From Bubalus kerabau (Eukaryota > Chordata > Mammalia > Artiodactyla > Bovidae), in NCBI RefSeq assembly GCF_029407905.1, contig NC_073643.1:24952001-25016000 (forward strand): 64,000 nucleotides of DNA, read 5' to 3'. Of this stretch, positions 1-11,332 are shown piece after piece (positions within the stretch are counted from its first letter, which is position 1; each line of letters begins with the position of its first letter). The position numbers and the translations under genes are program-made. The notes beneath the pieces were generated by a model. The model was not told the DNA's origin and searched no databases. It saw nothing but the letters and a program-made list of their open reading frames with translations.

Positions 1-360
1 GTCAGTGAACTGTATTAGCATATCGAAAGAAAGAAGCTGCAAATGTAGAACGGACGGTCCATGAAGAACACAAAAGCGGGATCAGAGAGGCAGCATTTGA
101 CAGTGTTCATTCAGCAGGATTTGGGGAAGGCCTCCTTCACAGAGGACGGGGCTCACTGCCTGAAGCCGCAAGCCACAGAGCCCTGGACTTGGCTTCTACA
201 CTCTCTGGGCAACCTTTTGGGTTTTGAACTGATTACCATAAAGATTTCCCCATGGGCCCAGGGGATGTCCCTGTGACAAAGCTGATGCCCCAGTGACCAG
301 ACTTCAGTGACTTCCAGCCTCCTTGGGACTACATGTATACAATCCTTCCCTCCAAGGGTG

Positions 361-560
361 AAAAGTGTGGGCTCTGGAGTCAGACAACCTGGATTCTAAT
401 CCTGAATCCACTCTTAGCAGCCAAAGAACCTTAGGAAAGTTGCTTAACCTTTCCATGCCTTGGTTTTCTCACTGTGAAATAAAACTAATAACATCTATTC
501 ACAGTGCATTTGAGAACACCCAAGAAAAGCACTTAGATAAGGGCTCAACCAATTCTAGTT
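361..560 (+). repeat. MIR SINE remnant
   Basis: It has the MIR signature order: GGGCTCTGGAGTCAGACAACCTGG, then aacCTTAGGAAAGTTGCTTAACC, then a CTCACTGTGAAAT segment. It is ancient and diverged. Confidence 0.7.
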
Positions 561-689
561 GTAGCTGTTTTCTTTTGTATACTATCCTTATCATTGTTGT
601 GAATATCAATATCTTCATCCCCCTCCTTTCCTTCATCATATCTATGCAGTGATTTACTTTTTTTTAAGTTTCACAATCACTTCTGTATA

Positions 690-785
690 GGGTCATAACA
701 GTTCTTATTTTGCCCATTTAACAGAAGAGGAAAATAAAGATGTATAGAAATCTGCTGATTAGCAGAGTCAGGATTAGAAGTTATA
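690..785 (-). repeat. MIR SINE fragment
   Basis: The reverse complement of the MIR core is visible: a TTTTGCCCATTTAACAGA block followed by a GAGGAAAATAAAG segment and an AGCAGAGTCAGGATT segment. Confidence 0.5.
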
Positions 786-1324
786 TATCCTTAATTTCCA
801 GATTTTCCTTTCCTTTCTTCCTAAAACACTCCTGTGACCCAGGAGAAAGTCAGTGTCAGCTGGAAACACAGAAACCCATTTCTGAGGTCAGATATGCTCA
901 AATGGAAAAACCAGAGGACTGTGCAACGTGCTTATAATAACTACTTGTTTGTTTGTTTTTTTCCTCAAACAAAACCTAAACAAAATGAGTCAATTGAGAG
1001 GTGTAGACAGGAGCAGAAATGGAAGGCCTACTCACAGATGCTTTAACAAAACCTCATGCCTCTTCATACTCAAATGTATCCATCTCAAAAAATGACAGCA
1101 AGTCAAGAGTCTCCATGCGGTCGTGAGATACGGGTTTCTTGAAAGCTGGGTATAAACCTTACAAAGACTGTGACTATAGAGTAACGCGATCCACTGCTTT
1201 TCAAAGTGCACCACCAGAGGCACACAGACAACGTCAGGTAATGCACAGATAGATGATGCGTTTTATTTTTGTAACAAATGTATTTTAAAATACGTTTAAA
1301 AAATAAAACCAACACAAGACCTTG

Positions 1325-1555
1325 TTGGCTTCCCTCATAGCTCAGTTGGTAAAGAATCTGCTTGTAATGCAGGAGACTAGGGTTCGATTCCTGGGTCAGG
1401 AAGATCCTCTGGAGAAGGAAATGGCAACCCACTCCAGTATTCTCACCTGGAGAATCCCATGGACAGAGAATCCCATGGACAGAGGAGCTTGGCAGGCCAC
1501 AGTCCATGAGGTTGCACGAGTCGGACATGACTTACCAACTAAACCACCACCACCG
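1325..1555 (+). mobile_element. Bov-tA SINE with internal 16-bp duplication
   Basis: The tRNA-Glu-derived head (CTCAGTTGGTAAAGAATCTG and a GGTTCGATTCCTGGG B-box) is followed by a Bov-A body with GGCAACCCACTCCAGTATTC and a GAGTCGGACATGACT tail. The 16-bp unit AGAATCCCATGGACAG is tandemly duplicated at 1451-1466 and 1467-1482, which the family consensus lacks. Confidence 0.9.
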
Positions 1556-1816
1556 CTGAGACCTAATATCATTTTAGATACTGTGGCTTAGAACAAATTA
1601 AAGAACAAGCAAATGTGAATCAATAGAAAGAAAAATATTAAATAAATGATAGTATGGTGGGCTGAGGTCTGGGAAACACTGCCCGAAAGTCTCATCTGTA
1701 GCGATGTGTCCGAACGAGAAACAAGAGGCCCCTCAGCTTCTGCTACACAGCTGTGTCCATTCTGCCGAGTTCCCAAAGCCCCGGTGAGACACCGGAACAG
1801 AGGTTCAATATAGTAC

Positions 1817-1975
1817 CTGTGTTGACCGCTTGCCAGCCCACGGAGAACGGAGTCCTGGCTTGAATGACATACATGGTGATGGGGCTGTGGTTGTCAGGCC
1901 CAGGCCTCCAGGAGAGCTGAGCCGTGGTGTCTGTAATTTCATCTATAGTCACGGCCTCCGGGGGGCCTGGGGGAC
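1817..1975 (-). CDS. CNTN4: CNTN4 coding exon, start of first fibronectin type III domain
   Basis: This 159-bp internal exon, phase 1 at both ends, encodes the Ig6-FNIII hinge GPPGPPEAV followed by the N-terminal half of FNIII-1 ([14 protein letters not shown], then [21 protein letters not shown]). The LSW tryptophan and the YVIQAR strand are typical FNIII core positions. The acceptor is TTTCTCAG|GT and the donor ACAG|GTACTA. The next exon should begin with the rest of a Val codon and continue the FNIII domain; it is not in the window. The sequence agrees with human CNTN4 as I remember it, apart from Asn for Ser near the end. Symmetric phase 1-1 exons are usual at contactin domain borders. 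Confidence 0.95.
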
Positions 1976-2049
1976 CTGAGAAAGAGCAAGACCCTCAGAA
2001 GTGGAGCATTGTTTTCAAATGTCCAAGCAAGTGACCACTCGATTGAATG

Positions 2050-2430
2050 GTCAACACTTTATTCAACTGTTGATTCATCCACCCCCAAGTTCAACACTTG
2101 ACAATTCCTTTTTGAATACCCGTGACGTGCCTATCTCCTTCTAGGTTCTGAAACTACATAGATGAGTGAAACATGGTGTGGCCTCCTCCCTCCAGCGGTT
2201 CACTACAGAATAGGAAAAACTAATAGGTACCCAACAATTACAATAGAATATTTTTTTTCCAGATGCCAAAGGAGAATATTGGGGTACTATGAGGGACCAA
2301 GTTCATTAATCCACCCATCATATATTTACAGGTTCCTACTATGAACTGGATACTGTTATCTGGGGCTACAGTGGTGATAAATGAAGATTTGAGTCTTCTG
2401 GAAGTGGTCATTTCTACCCCTGATGGTGTG
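2050..2430 (-). repeat. L2-like LINE remnants
   Basis: Segments such as the CTACTATGAACTGGATACTG stretch followed by GGGGCTACAGTGGTGATAAA resemble the reverse complement of the L2 3' end. 2050-2230 looks like a second piece. Both are heavily diverged. Confidence 0.45.
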
Positions 2431-4544
2431 AGAAAAAATGACTTTAGAACTTTGGGTCACAGAGTTTTTCTGCATAGTCCAGCTACACTGGGATGTCCAC
2501 ATCAAATGCCAAAACACAGTCATGTGTGAGGGAACTGCTGTGAAAAGGGGCTCATGTTCAAGAAACAGAAGTCTGTGGCTTCTTCAGAGAAATTTCAAAA
2601 TCAGGTTGGAGCCTGAGGACCCACACCTGCAGTTTCTGTAAGTCACACCTGTATTTTTCTACTTCTGCTCTGGAAGTACACAGAGCACTGTGCTTAGACC
2701 ACCAAAATGGGAGGAAATCAGTTTTAAATGAAGGCTTGAAAAACATAAAGAAACAGAAAGCTGGAAGGTGGATGGCAGGCAATCACAAAATAATACAGAG
2801 CCGGAGCAAAGACCCAAAGCTGTCCTAGATTCCAATATGAAAAGCTCTTAGCAGGCAGTTAAAGGCATTTCTAATGAGTGACCACCTTGGCAGAGAAGTC
2901 GAATGCGAGGGAGGGAGACAGAGCGACAAAGTTCCTGTGTGCTAGATAGGAGTAAGGAGATCGTCCTAGGGGGCAGAGGGATGTGCTGAGGCCCAGGAGA
3001 GCGATCAGATGTTCTGCCAAAATACTCCGGGGCCATGGCACAGGGGCAGGGAAGAAAGAGACCTTTCACAGAGTGCTGAAAAGTTAATGGCAGTTTCTAC
3101 AAGTAACACTTTGTTCTGGGATTCACTTCTGCACCCTTTCAGTGATGCCCTAAATTTCTCTTTCCTTTTTTAAAAAGCCTTTTTTATAGACCCACAGGTG
3201 AGACTAAATTTATCTTTTCCCTCCTACTCCTGAATGAAAGGTCTGCAAGTCTGCACACTGGCACTGATTAATTTTCCACAGTGACATTTCGGCACGCCAG
3301 TCTAATGCCACCTAGATAGAGCTGGCATAACCTCTGGTCTTCAGGACTCTTATTAACCACAGAAAGTCCAGAAGATAATAATATAATTTTCTTTTTCCTC
3401 ACCAGCTTTCTTATCCCAGCGTTCCCATCCTTTTTAAAAACAGATGTTCCTTCCATGGCCTTTAGAATCAAAGTACCACAAAGGAGAAAAGCATTCCTCT
3501 CCAAATCCCTCAGTGAATTCAATGGACAGGGAAGAGCTGAGCCCACTGTTGGCACGCAGAAGGAGCACAGGAAGGGGGTGGCCTGAATTTGGCTGCTGGA
3601 GATAAGAAGTGCTTTCACAGTGGGGTTTGCTGCTTGTTATGTTCCTGCTACCCGCCCCACCCAAGGGTAGATATGTTCACACCTCACAGAATGTTTTTAC
3701 CCATTTGTTTTGGGGAAGTTGGGTCTCTCTTTCAAAATGACAACATGAGCATATGTTTATCCTCTAAGCAGAGTGTTTGCATGGGCTGGGGCTCACATGA
3801 GTTTGTGTCAAAGGAAACAGCAGAGGGGATGCAGGTGTTATGCCTGGCATTCCTGCATCTTTCTCAGGGACGACTAGCCTTTCTAGCTGCTGTCCGTGTG
3901 CTTTAGATTAAACAAAGCAGATAACAGAAACAGAGAAGCCAAATGCAAGACTTCAAGCTTTTAGTTTCAAATACAAAAATCCCTGACAGGTCAACAAAGT
4001 GCATATCTGCCTCTCCTCTGCAAAGTGCAGAAAAGCTGCCAAGGGCAGAGGCAGGAGGAGATAAAACCGAAGATTAGGGCTTAAAATGGCATATTAATTT
4101 ATTGGCCTTATTCACTGATGATGCTAGATTTTCTTTTAGACAGCATTTGCAGATTCCTCTTGGTGTTTAATGTTATTTTCTGTGAAATGAAGTATACAAT
4201 ATCACTTAAGAAATTCAACTATTACTGATTTACATTTTTATGATTCTAATTTATTGGTGCTTAAACTGCTGATCTGAACATTATCTTAATTAAATAGAGG
4301 ATACATTTTCAGCCACAGAATTCCTTTGCCCCCAAGGGAAGAGCAGACCAGCTCTGATGTATTTTAAAATGGAAATAAACACGGTCCCCTCGGTTATTTT
4401 CTGGGTAGCTCTACCCAGGTTGGAAGCTTTCTCTCTTATCTGGCCCTTATCTGTACCATTACAGAAAGGTTTTTAAGGCAATTTAAAGGAGAATCAAAGT
4501 AGACCTGATGGAAAAGATATCTTTCTTTAACCTCTCTTGATATC

Positions 4545-5240
4545 AGTTTGAATTGCTGACTCCCACACCTCTCCCACCCCCGCCCATGCTACGTGCAGAG
4601 GATGCAGCCACACTTTCTATTGCTTCCAATAACATCTTGTTCTCCGTGCACTCAGATTTACCCTGCCTCCAAGTCTGGTATCACCTGGATTTTTGTTTTC
4701 TTACACTTAAAATTCTGCTGGCCAGATTCCTAAACACTTGTATTAGTGTTCCGCTGCATGTTTTGGATCATCAAATCACTCACTGTATTGTAAGTTCCCT
4801 ACACACGAACCTTCACGTTGCAAACTTTCAAAGACGCAGATATATGTTCCATCAACGTCAGGCATGAACGACGTTATGCCCTTCCCCTCCTATCGCTGAC
4901 GATCCTTCAGCTCCACCACTTCCCACCTCTTCTGCCTGCTCCAATCGATAACTCCTCTTGCCTCTTCACTCGCTGCAGCCCCTACATGCCAACTACTGTA
5001 CTGCACCACTGTACTTCTCAAGGTATGTACTGTAAGATTAAAAATCTTTTCTTTATTTTTTGCATTTTTGTTTTATGTGAAAAGTATTATAAACCTGTTG
5101 CTGTACAGTACTAGATAGCCGACTGTGTTAGTTGGGTATCTAAGTTAACTTGGTTGGACTTACGAACAAACTGGACTTAAACATGCTCTCAGAACTAAAC
5201 TCATTTGTATGTAGGGGACTTTCTGTACTTGTGAAGGAGA
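4545..5240. repeat. Probable old interspersed repeat, possibly a DNA transposon remnant
   Basis: The block has several CpGs, a CACGTTGCAAACTTTCAAAG segment, repeated TGTACAGTACT-type and CTGTACTGCACCACTGTACT motifs, and a right part around CTTGGTTGGACTTACGAACA. It looks like a dispersed element, and I considered a Tigger-like (TcMar) origin, but I cannot name the family or define its ends. Two overlapping ORFs of about 100 codons here have no recognisable domains. Confidence 0.3.
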
Positions 5241-5324
5241 CACTGGCTAAGAAATTATTTTGATGTTCTGATTTGGCTTTGCATTTAACTTGATCAAACC
5301 CCTGAGCAAGCATCAGTTTGATTC

Positions 5325-5353
5325 TGATATATATACAGATAGATAGATAGATA
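5325..5353. repeat. Short TA/GATA simple repeat
   Basis: A TATATATA run followed by four GATA units. Confidence 0.85.
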
Positions 5354-6052
5354 CACTGGTTCACAAAGACCAAATTTTAATTTAAAAATATTTCTTAAAG
5401 TTCACATACTATTCCTTTACACATTGGTTTGGTAGGAATCAGTCAGCCAAGTCACTCACAGCCATGAGGCTGAAGTTAGGTCTTGTCTGTCATACGCAAG
5501 AGAATCTCACGAATGTCAGTTCCTGATATCAACTCCCTGCTGATTTACTACAACCTAGGCAGTCAGGAAGTGTTTCCTTCTAAAGCCATATTGTAGAAAC
5601 TGGAGAGAACTAATCACTTAAGGGGGAAAAACCTGGGGAAAACTGGTGACGATTTTACTTAAGCCACTCTTCGATCAGTGATCTAAGATACCGATTTGGT
5701 TCAGCCTAGACGAACAGCAAAAGGCACAGTGTGATCCTTTTTTAAGCCATTTGCTTTTCTTAATCTCAGTTTTTCTTCAAGTTCCTATCAACTCCAACAC
5801 TGTAAATCATGGCACTTGGGGCCTTCAGAGGAGTTCTTTTCAGTAGAGAGTAAGTGGATTTACTCTGCACTTTCTGATCCCCTATGAGAGAAACAGATGT
5901 ACACGAAACTTTTGTAGACTCTTAACACCTTAACAATGTTTTCCTTCTATTGACTCTTTCCTGGTAATTCTAAACCACTGAGGCTTTTAGAGCTCTGCAC
6001 AGGAGTAGATATCACAAAAGTATTTTAAGAATGAAACCCCCAATTCCCATAC

Positions 6053-6173
6053 CTCTCACGATCAGGTCGGCGGCAGCAGACAGCCTGTCGACACTTGTTT
6101 GGACCATGCAGACATACTTCCCAGCATGCTTCAGCTGGATGTTTCGGATCATCAAATCACCAGCTGAATCCTG
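6053..6173 (-). CDS. CNTN4: CNTN4 coding exon, second part of Ig domain 6 and linker
   Basis: This 121-bp internal exon begins in phase 0 with QDSAGDLMIRNIQ and ends in phase 1 after DLIVR plus one base of the next Gly codon. It supplies the second half of Ig6: the strand with LMIRNIQLKHAGKYVCMV carries the closing Ig cysteine at residue 22 and the tyrosine two residues before it, which pairs with the cysteine encoded by the preceding exon. The acceptor is TTTATCAG. A second CAG follows at once, so a 3-bp NAGNAG alternative is possible; using the first AG keeps the Gln found in the human protein as I recall it. The donor is GAGAG|GTATGG. No stop or frameshift is present. The exon is shorter than most ORF cut-offs and was found by matching the protein. 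Confidence 0.95.
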
Positions 6174-6550
6174 CTGATAAAGTAGGGGAAAGTGGCTACA
6201 ATTACTTTTTAATGAGCTCTAAATATTATCACATGAAGGACATTGTGACTAATAGATTTATTTTACACTGGCTGATGAAAACATTAGCGATGCAAGCCAT
6301 GGCCTATTAAAAATGCGTGAACCTGCCTGTTAGGTAATAACAGCAATGTCCTCAAGACATACCTCGGATAAGACCTCAGGTGTCTGGCCTCTGCATCTCT
6401 GGAGGAGTTTGTCACCCATGTTGGAAGCACTTAAACTGATTATTTTTTCAAATGCATTTATTTATTTTAAAATGTTTTTATTTTATACTAGAGTATAGCC
6501 CATTAACAATGCTGTTATAGTTTCAGAAGAACAGCAAAGAGATTGTCATC

Positions 6551-6608
6551 AGTTCAGTTCAGTTGCTCAGTCGTGTCGGACTCTGCGACCCCATGAATTG
6601 CAGCATGC
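6551..6608 (-). mobile_element. BovB 3' end fragment (ART2A type)
   Basis: The start of the antisense BovB 3' end is present (AGTTCAGTTCAGTTGCTCAG through GACTCTGCGACCCCATGAA and GCATGCCAGGCC). It is cut short about 60 bp in, where another SINE is inserted. Confidence 0.85.
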
Positions 6609-6620
6609 CAGGCCACATAT

Positions 6621-6751
6621 GAAGGTAATGACAACCCACTCCAGTACTCTTGTCTGGAAAATCCCATGGACAGAGCAGCCTGGTGGGCTGCCGTCTATGG
6701 GGTCGCACAGAGTCGGACACGACTGAAGCGATTTAGCAGCAGCAGCAGCAG
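6621..6751 (+). mobile_element. Bov-A type SINE monomer inserted in a BovB fragment
   Basis: A GGTAATGACAACCCACTCCA start, a body with a GTCTATGGGGTCGCACAGAG segment, and a (CAG)n end at 6737-6753. It is flanked by a perfect 12-bp target-site duplication, CAGGCCACATAT, at 6609-6620 and 6752-6763, so the insertion is real and relatively recent. Confidence 0.9.
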
Positions 6752-6779
6752 CAGGCCACATATACATATATCCATTCTC

Positions 6780-6990
6780 CCCCAGGTGGCGCTAGTGGTA
6801 AAGAACCTGCCTGGTACTGCAGGAGACATAAGAGACTTGGGTTCAATCCCTGGTTCGGGAAGTTCCCCTGGAGGAGGGATGACAACCCACTCCAGTATTC
6901 TGGCCTGGAGAATCTCATGGACAGAGGAGCCTGATGGGCTACAGTCCATAGGTCGACAAAGAGTCAGACATGACTGAAGTGATTTAGCAT
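6780..6990 (+). mobile_element. Bov-tA SINE
   Basis: The tRNA-derived head (GGTGGCGCTAGTGGTAAAGA, with B-box GGTTCAATCCC) is followed by the Bov-A body and a GAGTCAGACATGACTGAAG tail. Confidence 0.93.
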
Positions 6991-7699
6991 GCATTCACCC
7001 CTAAACTCCCCTCCCATCCAGGCTGCTGCACAACACTGAGGAGAGCTCCCTTGGAAGCACTGAAATGTATGTAAAGTGGCTGCTGATTTAGTCCCGTGGG
7101 TTTCTTCAGATATGCCCTCAACCTACAGCTTTCGATGGCACTGCAGTGCTTGGGAGCTCTTTATATGGAAAGGGGAGGGAGGTCCATGCTCGCAGGCACC
7201 TGTATTTTACTGCACAACGGTCTTACAGCCAGCATTCTGATTGCTCCTCAGTTTGAATTAAAGAATTATGAGGAGCAGACTCTCCAAGGAAATCTTGCAT
7301 ACCCTAGTGTAGAACGGGGCTAATTTGCTTTCCAATGCCAAATGTGTGTTTGATCAGCAGATGAATAGGACTCATTACAGCCCAGTATGGATATCGAGGT
7401 GCCCTAGAAATATTTATACACCATTTACCAGCACAGTACTTTTAGTAAATGTGAGAAGATGCCGCTACAGGCCATCACAAAGCTGGCAACTAAACTGAAA
7501 AAGACAGCTACACCTTAGAGTTTCATAGCTCTGTTAATCAAAAGTTCGGAGAATGGCTGCTTGAGCAGGAGAACACCCTAGGGTTGAGTCAGGAAGCTAT
7601 GCTTATTTCTAAATCTTGAAGAGAGGCAGGGTAACATAGGTTATTTTGGCCCTATTGTTATTCTTTCAGATGACAGTAACATTGGATAATACTTGGTGG

Positions 7700-7905
7700 T
7701 ATTTAATATCTGGCAGGCATGTATTATACTGAGTACTGACGTGTCCTGTCAGGTAGGCACTTTTGTTATCCCTATATACAGATGAGGAAACTCAAGTACA
7801 GAAAGGCTAGACATCTTGCCTGGAGTCACTTAGCTGGTTAGTGGCAGAGCCAGGCTGTGAGCTCACATGGTCAGGCTTCAATCCCTATCCTTTTCTAGAA
7901 TGCTA
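7700..7905 (-). repeat. MIR SINE
   Basis: A clear reverse-complement MIR: TACAGATGAGGAAACTCAAG, then a CTTGCCTGGAGTCACTTAGC stretch, then GGCAGAGCCAGGCTG. Confidence 0.85.
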
Positions 7906-8064
7906 TGCTGTCATCTGGAAAGATGTCATTCTAAATTAATGTGTACTTGGTTTCATCCTTGATTTCAGTACAACATATTATATATTTAGTCAGGGCAATG
8001 AAAGATATAGACCTGCCAATAGTTACAAATAGGGTTAGAAGAAGTGCAAAATCGTATTGTCAAG

Positions 8065-8235
8065 AGAGAGCTAAAGCTTTGAAACTTAGCTGTCTGGGGC
8101 TGATCCTGGCTGTGTGTCTCTGGGCCTTAGTTTATTAACTTATGAAAGAAGGATTCATTGCCTATGACACTAGCTTGTGAGAAGCAAATGAGATTGTATA
8201 TGTATGTGAAATCCTGAACACTGTAAAGCAGGGGT
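8065..8235 (+). repeat. MIR SINE remnant
   Basis: CCTGGCTGTGTGTCTCTGGG followed by CCTTAGTTTATTAACTTATG and a GAGAAGCAAATGAGATTG stretch follows MIR order. Confidence 0.6.
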
Positions 8236-8364
8236 AAATTTAAACTAGTATTAGGGGTGGCCATGGTCAGTATTCTTTGGGAAAAAATTATGTCAAAAAT
8301 ATTAAATCTAATTCAAGAAGAGTTGTGCTTTTCTTTTTAAACCTGAAATCTTTTTTTTTTTTTA

Positions 8365-8535
8365 ATTTATAACACTTGGATTCTCATTTAGATTCTACTA
8401 TTTACTCATAAAGTCTTATAATTGCTAGTAAAATAAGGATAATTGCTACCATATTTCACAGAGTTTCTGATGATTAAAGAGCTGATACATATGAAAATGC
8501 TTGATAAATGACTAGACATTTTGCAAGTACAAGGT
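8365..8535 (+). repeat. MIR SINE remnant
   Basis: A TTGGATTCTCATTTAGATTC start, then a TAGTAAAATAAGGATAATTG core and a GATGATTAAAGAGCTGATAC stretch. It is diverged. Confidence 0.55.
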
Positions 8536-9043
8536 ACCATCATCACCATGGCTATTAATACTTCTTTACCTAAGACATTTCACATCCTAGGATTTTTGAG
8601 CATAGACTTAAACAAAAAATATGCCTCATAAGGGAGTGTGTGTTGTAAAGGTACAAAGTCTTGGTGGTTTAAAATAAATAGCTACACTATCTCAATAATT
8701 TGTTTTATTCACCAAGGGCTGGAAGCTCAAAGAAGCTAGTGGTAGCCTGGAGATTTCCGAGCACAGGTGTCCATTAACAGAATTTTGTGACTGTGTTGTT
8801 TGGAGTATACTTTCCCTATGTGTATTTTTAAAGTAAAAGTGAAACAAAGAAAAGAAATATAAAGTCGGGATTGAGGTAAGAGGCTCACAGAAGAAGACCG
8901 CAAAAACTTTCTCTTTCCCTTCGAAGTCATTCAGACCACACTATTTACTGAGCTCTACATTCACATTCCTACCATAAAGAACTAAATGATGCTGTGGTCT
9001 GCTCTGCTCCTGACAGAACCATTGGAGGTGACCAGAGGACAGT

Positions 9044-9099
9044 GAAATAATAAAATAAAATAAATAATAATAAAATAAAAAAAAATAATAATAATTAAA
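9044..9099. repeat. A-rich (AAT/AAAT)n simple repeat
   Basis: Irregular AATA, AAAT and AAT units, 56 bp, almost free of C and G. Confidence 0.9.
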
Positions 9100-10324
9100 A
9101 CTGCAGTAGGTTAGCTCTACCAAATGTCATCTTCATAGTACTGACCTGGCAAGTAGAAACTGCAAAATGGGCTTAACTTCAGAATTGCTTCCTTACATCT
9201 TTGTTGTCCAGCACTAACTCCACAGACGTTAATGATCCTGGTGGCTAACACACTTAGCTCTCACAATTTGCAGTGATGTCCCAAACCTTGCACTTAATTC
9301 TTTAGCAATGATTGATTGGCACTTTTAGTACTGGTATCACAAAAGAGACAAACACTTGCCATACAAAAGGCTATTGAGAGTGATTCCATGGACAGAGGTC
9401 GTTACAAAAGGTGGTCATCAGTGCCCGACTCCATCACGGGTGTCTCTACCTGTGCTTCAGCCCACCTTTCTGTGGTTCAGCATAAGGTTCACATCTGTCT
9501 TATTGGCAGAATTTATATTTTGATAGCCCAGGCAACTGGTCTGATTGGTTGTTGACTGTGCCATCCTGAGAGAATATTTTTATTATCTCTCCTGCCCAAA
9601 ACATTGGTTTTACTATGAAAATAAACATTCTGTTTAATCTGTGGAGGTTTTCTCAATGTATACGCTCATGTTATTAGGACTAATATTACTCTTCCTTCAG
9701 TGAATACAATCATTAAAATTCCTCACATACGGTTTTTGGTGGTAGGCACTGTGCTATTTAGGTTTCTAAACCTGAAGGTATTTAGTATCTTCAATGATGT
9801 TGTGAAATAGCTAATATCATTCTTTATTTGGTCAAGGTTATTAGGCTGAACTATATCGAAGTGGTCCAGAATGGTTAATAATGGCAATTTTAACCAGCTT
9901 TTCTCAACCAGAGTTCCAAGGGACAATCAGTAGACTCAAGTCATCCACTGAGGGAATGAAATAACTTCTCTCTCATGCATTTAAAATGGTACCAGTCATA
10001 TACACTCCTTGGGACACTTGAGAAAATAGTTACAGAAATCATTTGGGGTGTTTGGTAATTCAGTAGAGACGTATTGTTTGGGGAAGGCAGAAAGAATGTA
10101 AATAATAGGAACAGCACCATATTTGAGAAGACTATGTTGAGGGTCAACATATCATAGGTATAATTTATAAGCTTTAGTCCATTTATTCTCAATATTAAGA
10201 GATGGGGATAAGATGAGATGGGCAAATCAGATTCCTCTGGGAGCATGGAGGAAGGGTATGTTCTCCATACAGCCTCATATATTCTGTTGTCTTTGATTAG
10301 TCCCCTCCATGATAATGGCAGCTG

Positions 10325-10615
10325 GAATGAATCTTTTTTTAAATTCTGACTGACGTAGAGTTGATTTACAAGGTTGTGTTTACTTGCAGCAAAGTGAATC
10401 AGCTATGCATGCATATGTCTACTCTTTTTTAGATTTTTTTTTCCCATATAAGACATCAGAGAGTAGTGAGTAGAGTTCCCTGTTCTATATAGTAGGTCCT
10501 TATTCATTATCTGTTTTATATACAGTAGTGTTTTATATATAGTAGTTATATTTTACATATAGTAGTGTGTATATGTCAATCCCAATCTCCCAATGTAGTC
10601 CTTCCCCCTGGAATC
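10325..10615 (-). mobile_element. L1 3' end fragment, antisense
   Basis: A GTAGAGTTGATTTACAAGGT start, AGCAAAGTGAATCAGCTATG, then GAGTTCCCTGTTCTATATAG and tandem TATATAGTAG units. This is the reverse complement of the bovine-type L1 3' UTR. Confidence 0.8.
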
Positions 10616-10964
10616 TTCCTTACTAATAGGAAAGTAGGGCTATGTTATGGTAGAAAAACTATTCTTGAAAATGATTGTCATAGATTCAAATTGTTTCCAA
10701 ATTTAATGTTTTCTTGGTGTGAGTTCAATGGTACTATTTTTTTTTTTAGGGGAAATAATTAAGGCCTTTGGAAAATTCAATCATTAGAATTCAAATTATT
10801 TGGAGATAATAAACAGTCTGATCAGACTTTCAGATTCAAGAAAGAAAGCCCTAACCTCACAATGATGAGTATTCTACAAGAGCCAAAGGGAGTTTAGTCA
10901 GCAGTCTAAAACAGTACAAGTAAACTGTCCTCGAGCTATTTTATTAATTCAGCTCCATGGCATA

Positions 10965-11165
10965 TGGTTCACTGGGGGCAGAGAATTCTGGGACTTGAAG
11001 TTTAAAGCTGAGACCTGCAGTTTAGTAGCAATGAGGCCAAGGCAAGCCACGTATCTCCCATGACCCTGAGTTTTCTCATTCATATACAGAAACGAACAGC
11101 TAACCTGTAGGTTAAGGATTATGAGGGTTAAGAAAAGGACTGGCAAACAAGTGACTCAATAAACA
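10965..11165 (+). repeat. MIR SINE remnant
   Basis: MIR-like order with a GACTTGAAGTTTAAAGCTG start, CCATGACCCTGAGTTTTCTC and a TTAAGGATTATGAGGGTTAA stretch. It lies 170 bp from the Ig6 exon donor. Confidence 0.5.
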
Positions 11166-11332
11166 GGGCCACTCTTATGCAAAACAGAGCAGACGTTAAC
11201 CAAGAGTTTTCAAGGTGTTTGAACAAAATCATCAAAGAATAACTTTATATTTCAAGTTAGTCTACACAAGTTGTTTGACTCACTTTAGTTGCACATCGCA
11301 TTTACTGTGGATAATCTGATTTTTATACTTAC

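Larger units (their letters stand above)
1..1816 (-). other. CNTN4: CNTN4 intron (partial), after the FNIII-1 exon
   Basis: This is intron running off the left edge. It contains MIR pieces and one Bov-tA SINE, listed separately. The stretches 1-360, 860-1320 and 1560-1810 show no repeat, exon or RNA gene that I recognise. The short ORFs here are chance frames. Confidence 0.85.
1976..6052 (-). other. CNTN4: CNTN4 intron between Ig6b and FNIII-1 exons (4077 bp)
   Basis: This is a complete intron, GTATGG at its 5' end and TTTCTCAG at its 3' end. It holds L2-like remnants near 2.05-2.45 kb, an unidentified CpG-containing block at 4.5-5.24 kb and a short GATA repeat. The stretches 2470-4540 and 5360-6050 contain no gene or repeat I can name; 4080-4330 is AT-rich with several TTAAT and ATTAA motifs. 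Confidence 0.9.
6174..11332 (-). other. CNTN4: CNTN4 intron between the two Ig6 exons (5159 bp)
   Basis: This is a complete intron, GTAAGT at its 5' end and TTTATCAG at its 3' end, splitting the Ig6 domain. It carries BovB and Bov-A fragments, a Bov-tA, MIRs, an A-rich simple repeat and an L1 3' end. The stretches 7000-7690, 9100-10320 and 10620-10960 show nothing I can identify. Confidence 0.9.

Noticed and set aside
1325..1400. tRNA gene-like A and B boxes
   Set aside because: These are the tRNA-derived heads of Bov-tA SINEs, present at many sites here with decayed cloverleafs, not tRNA genes.
3589..3906. 105-codon frame in the 4-kb intron
   Set aside because: No domain, no repeat identity and no splice context; low-complexity cysteine content suggests chance.
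6737..6753. CAG trinucleotide expansion
   Set aside because: The (CAG)n run is the normal 3' end of the Bov-A element.
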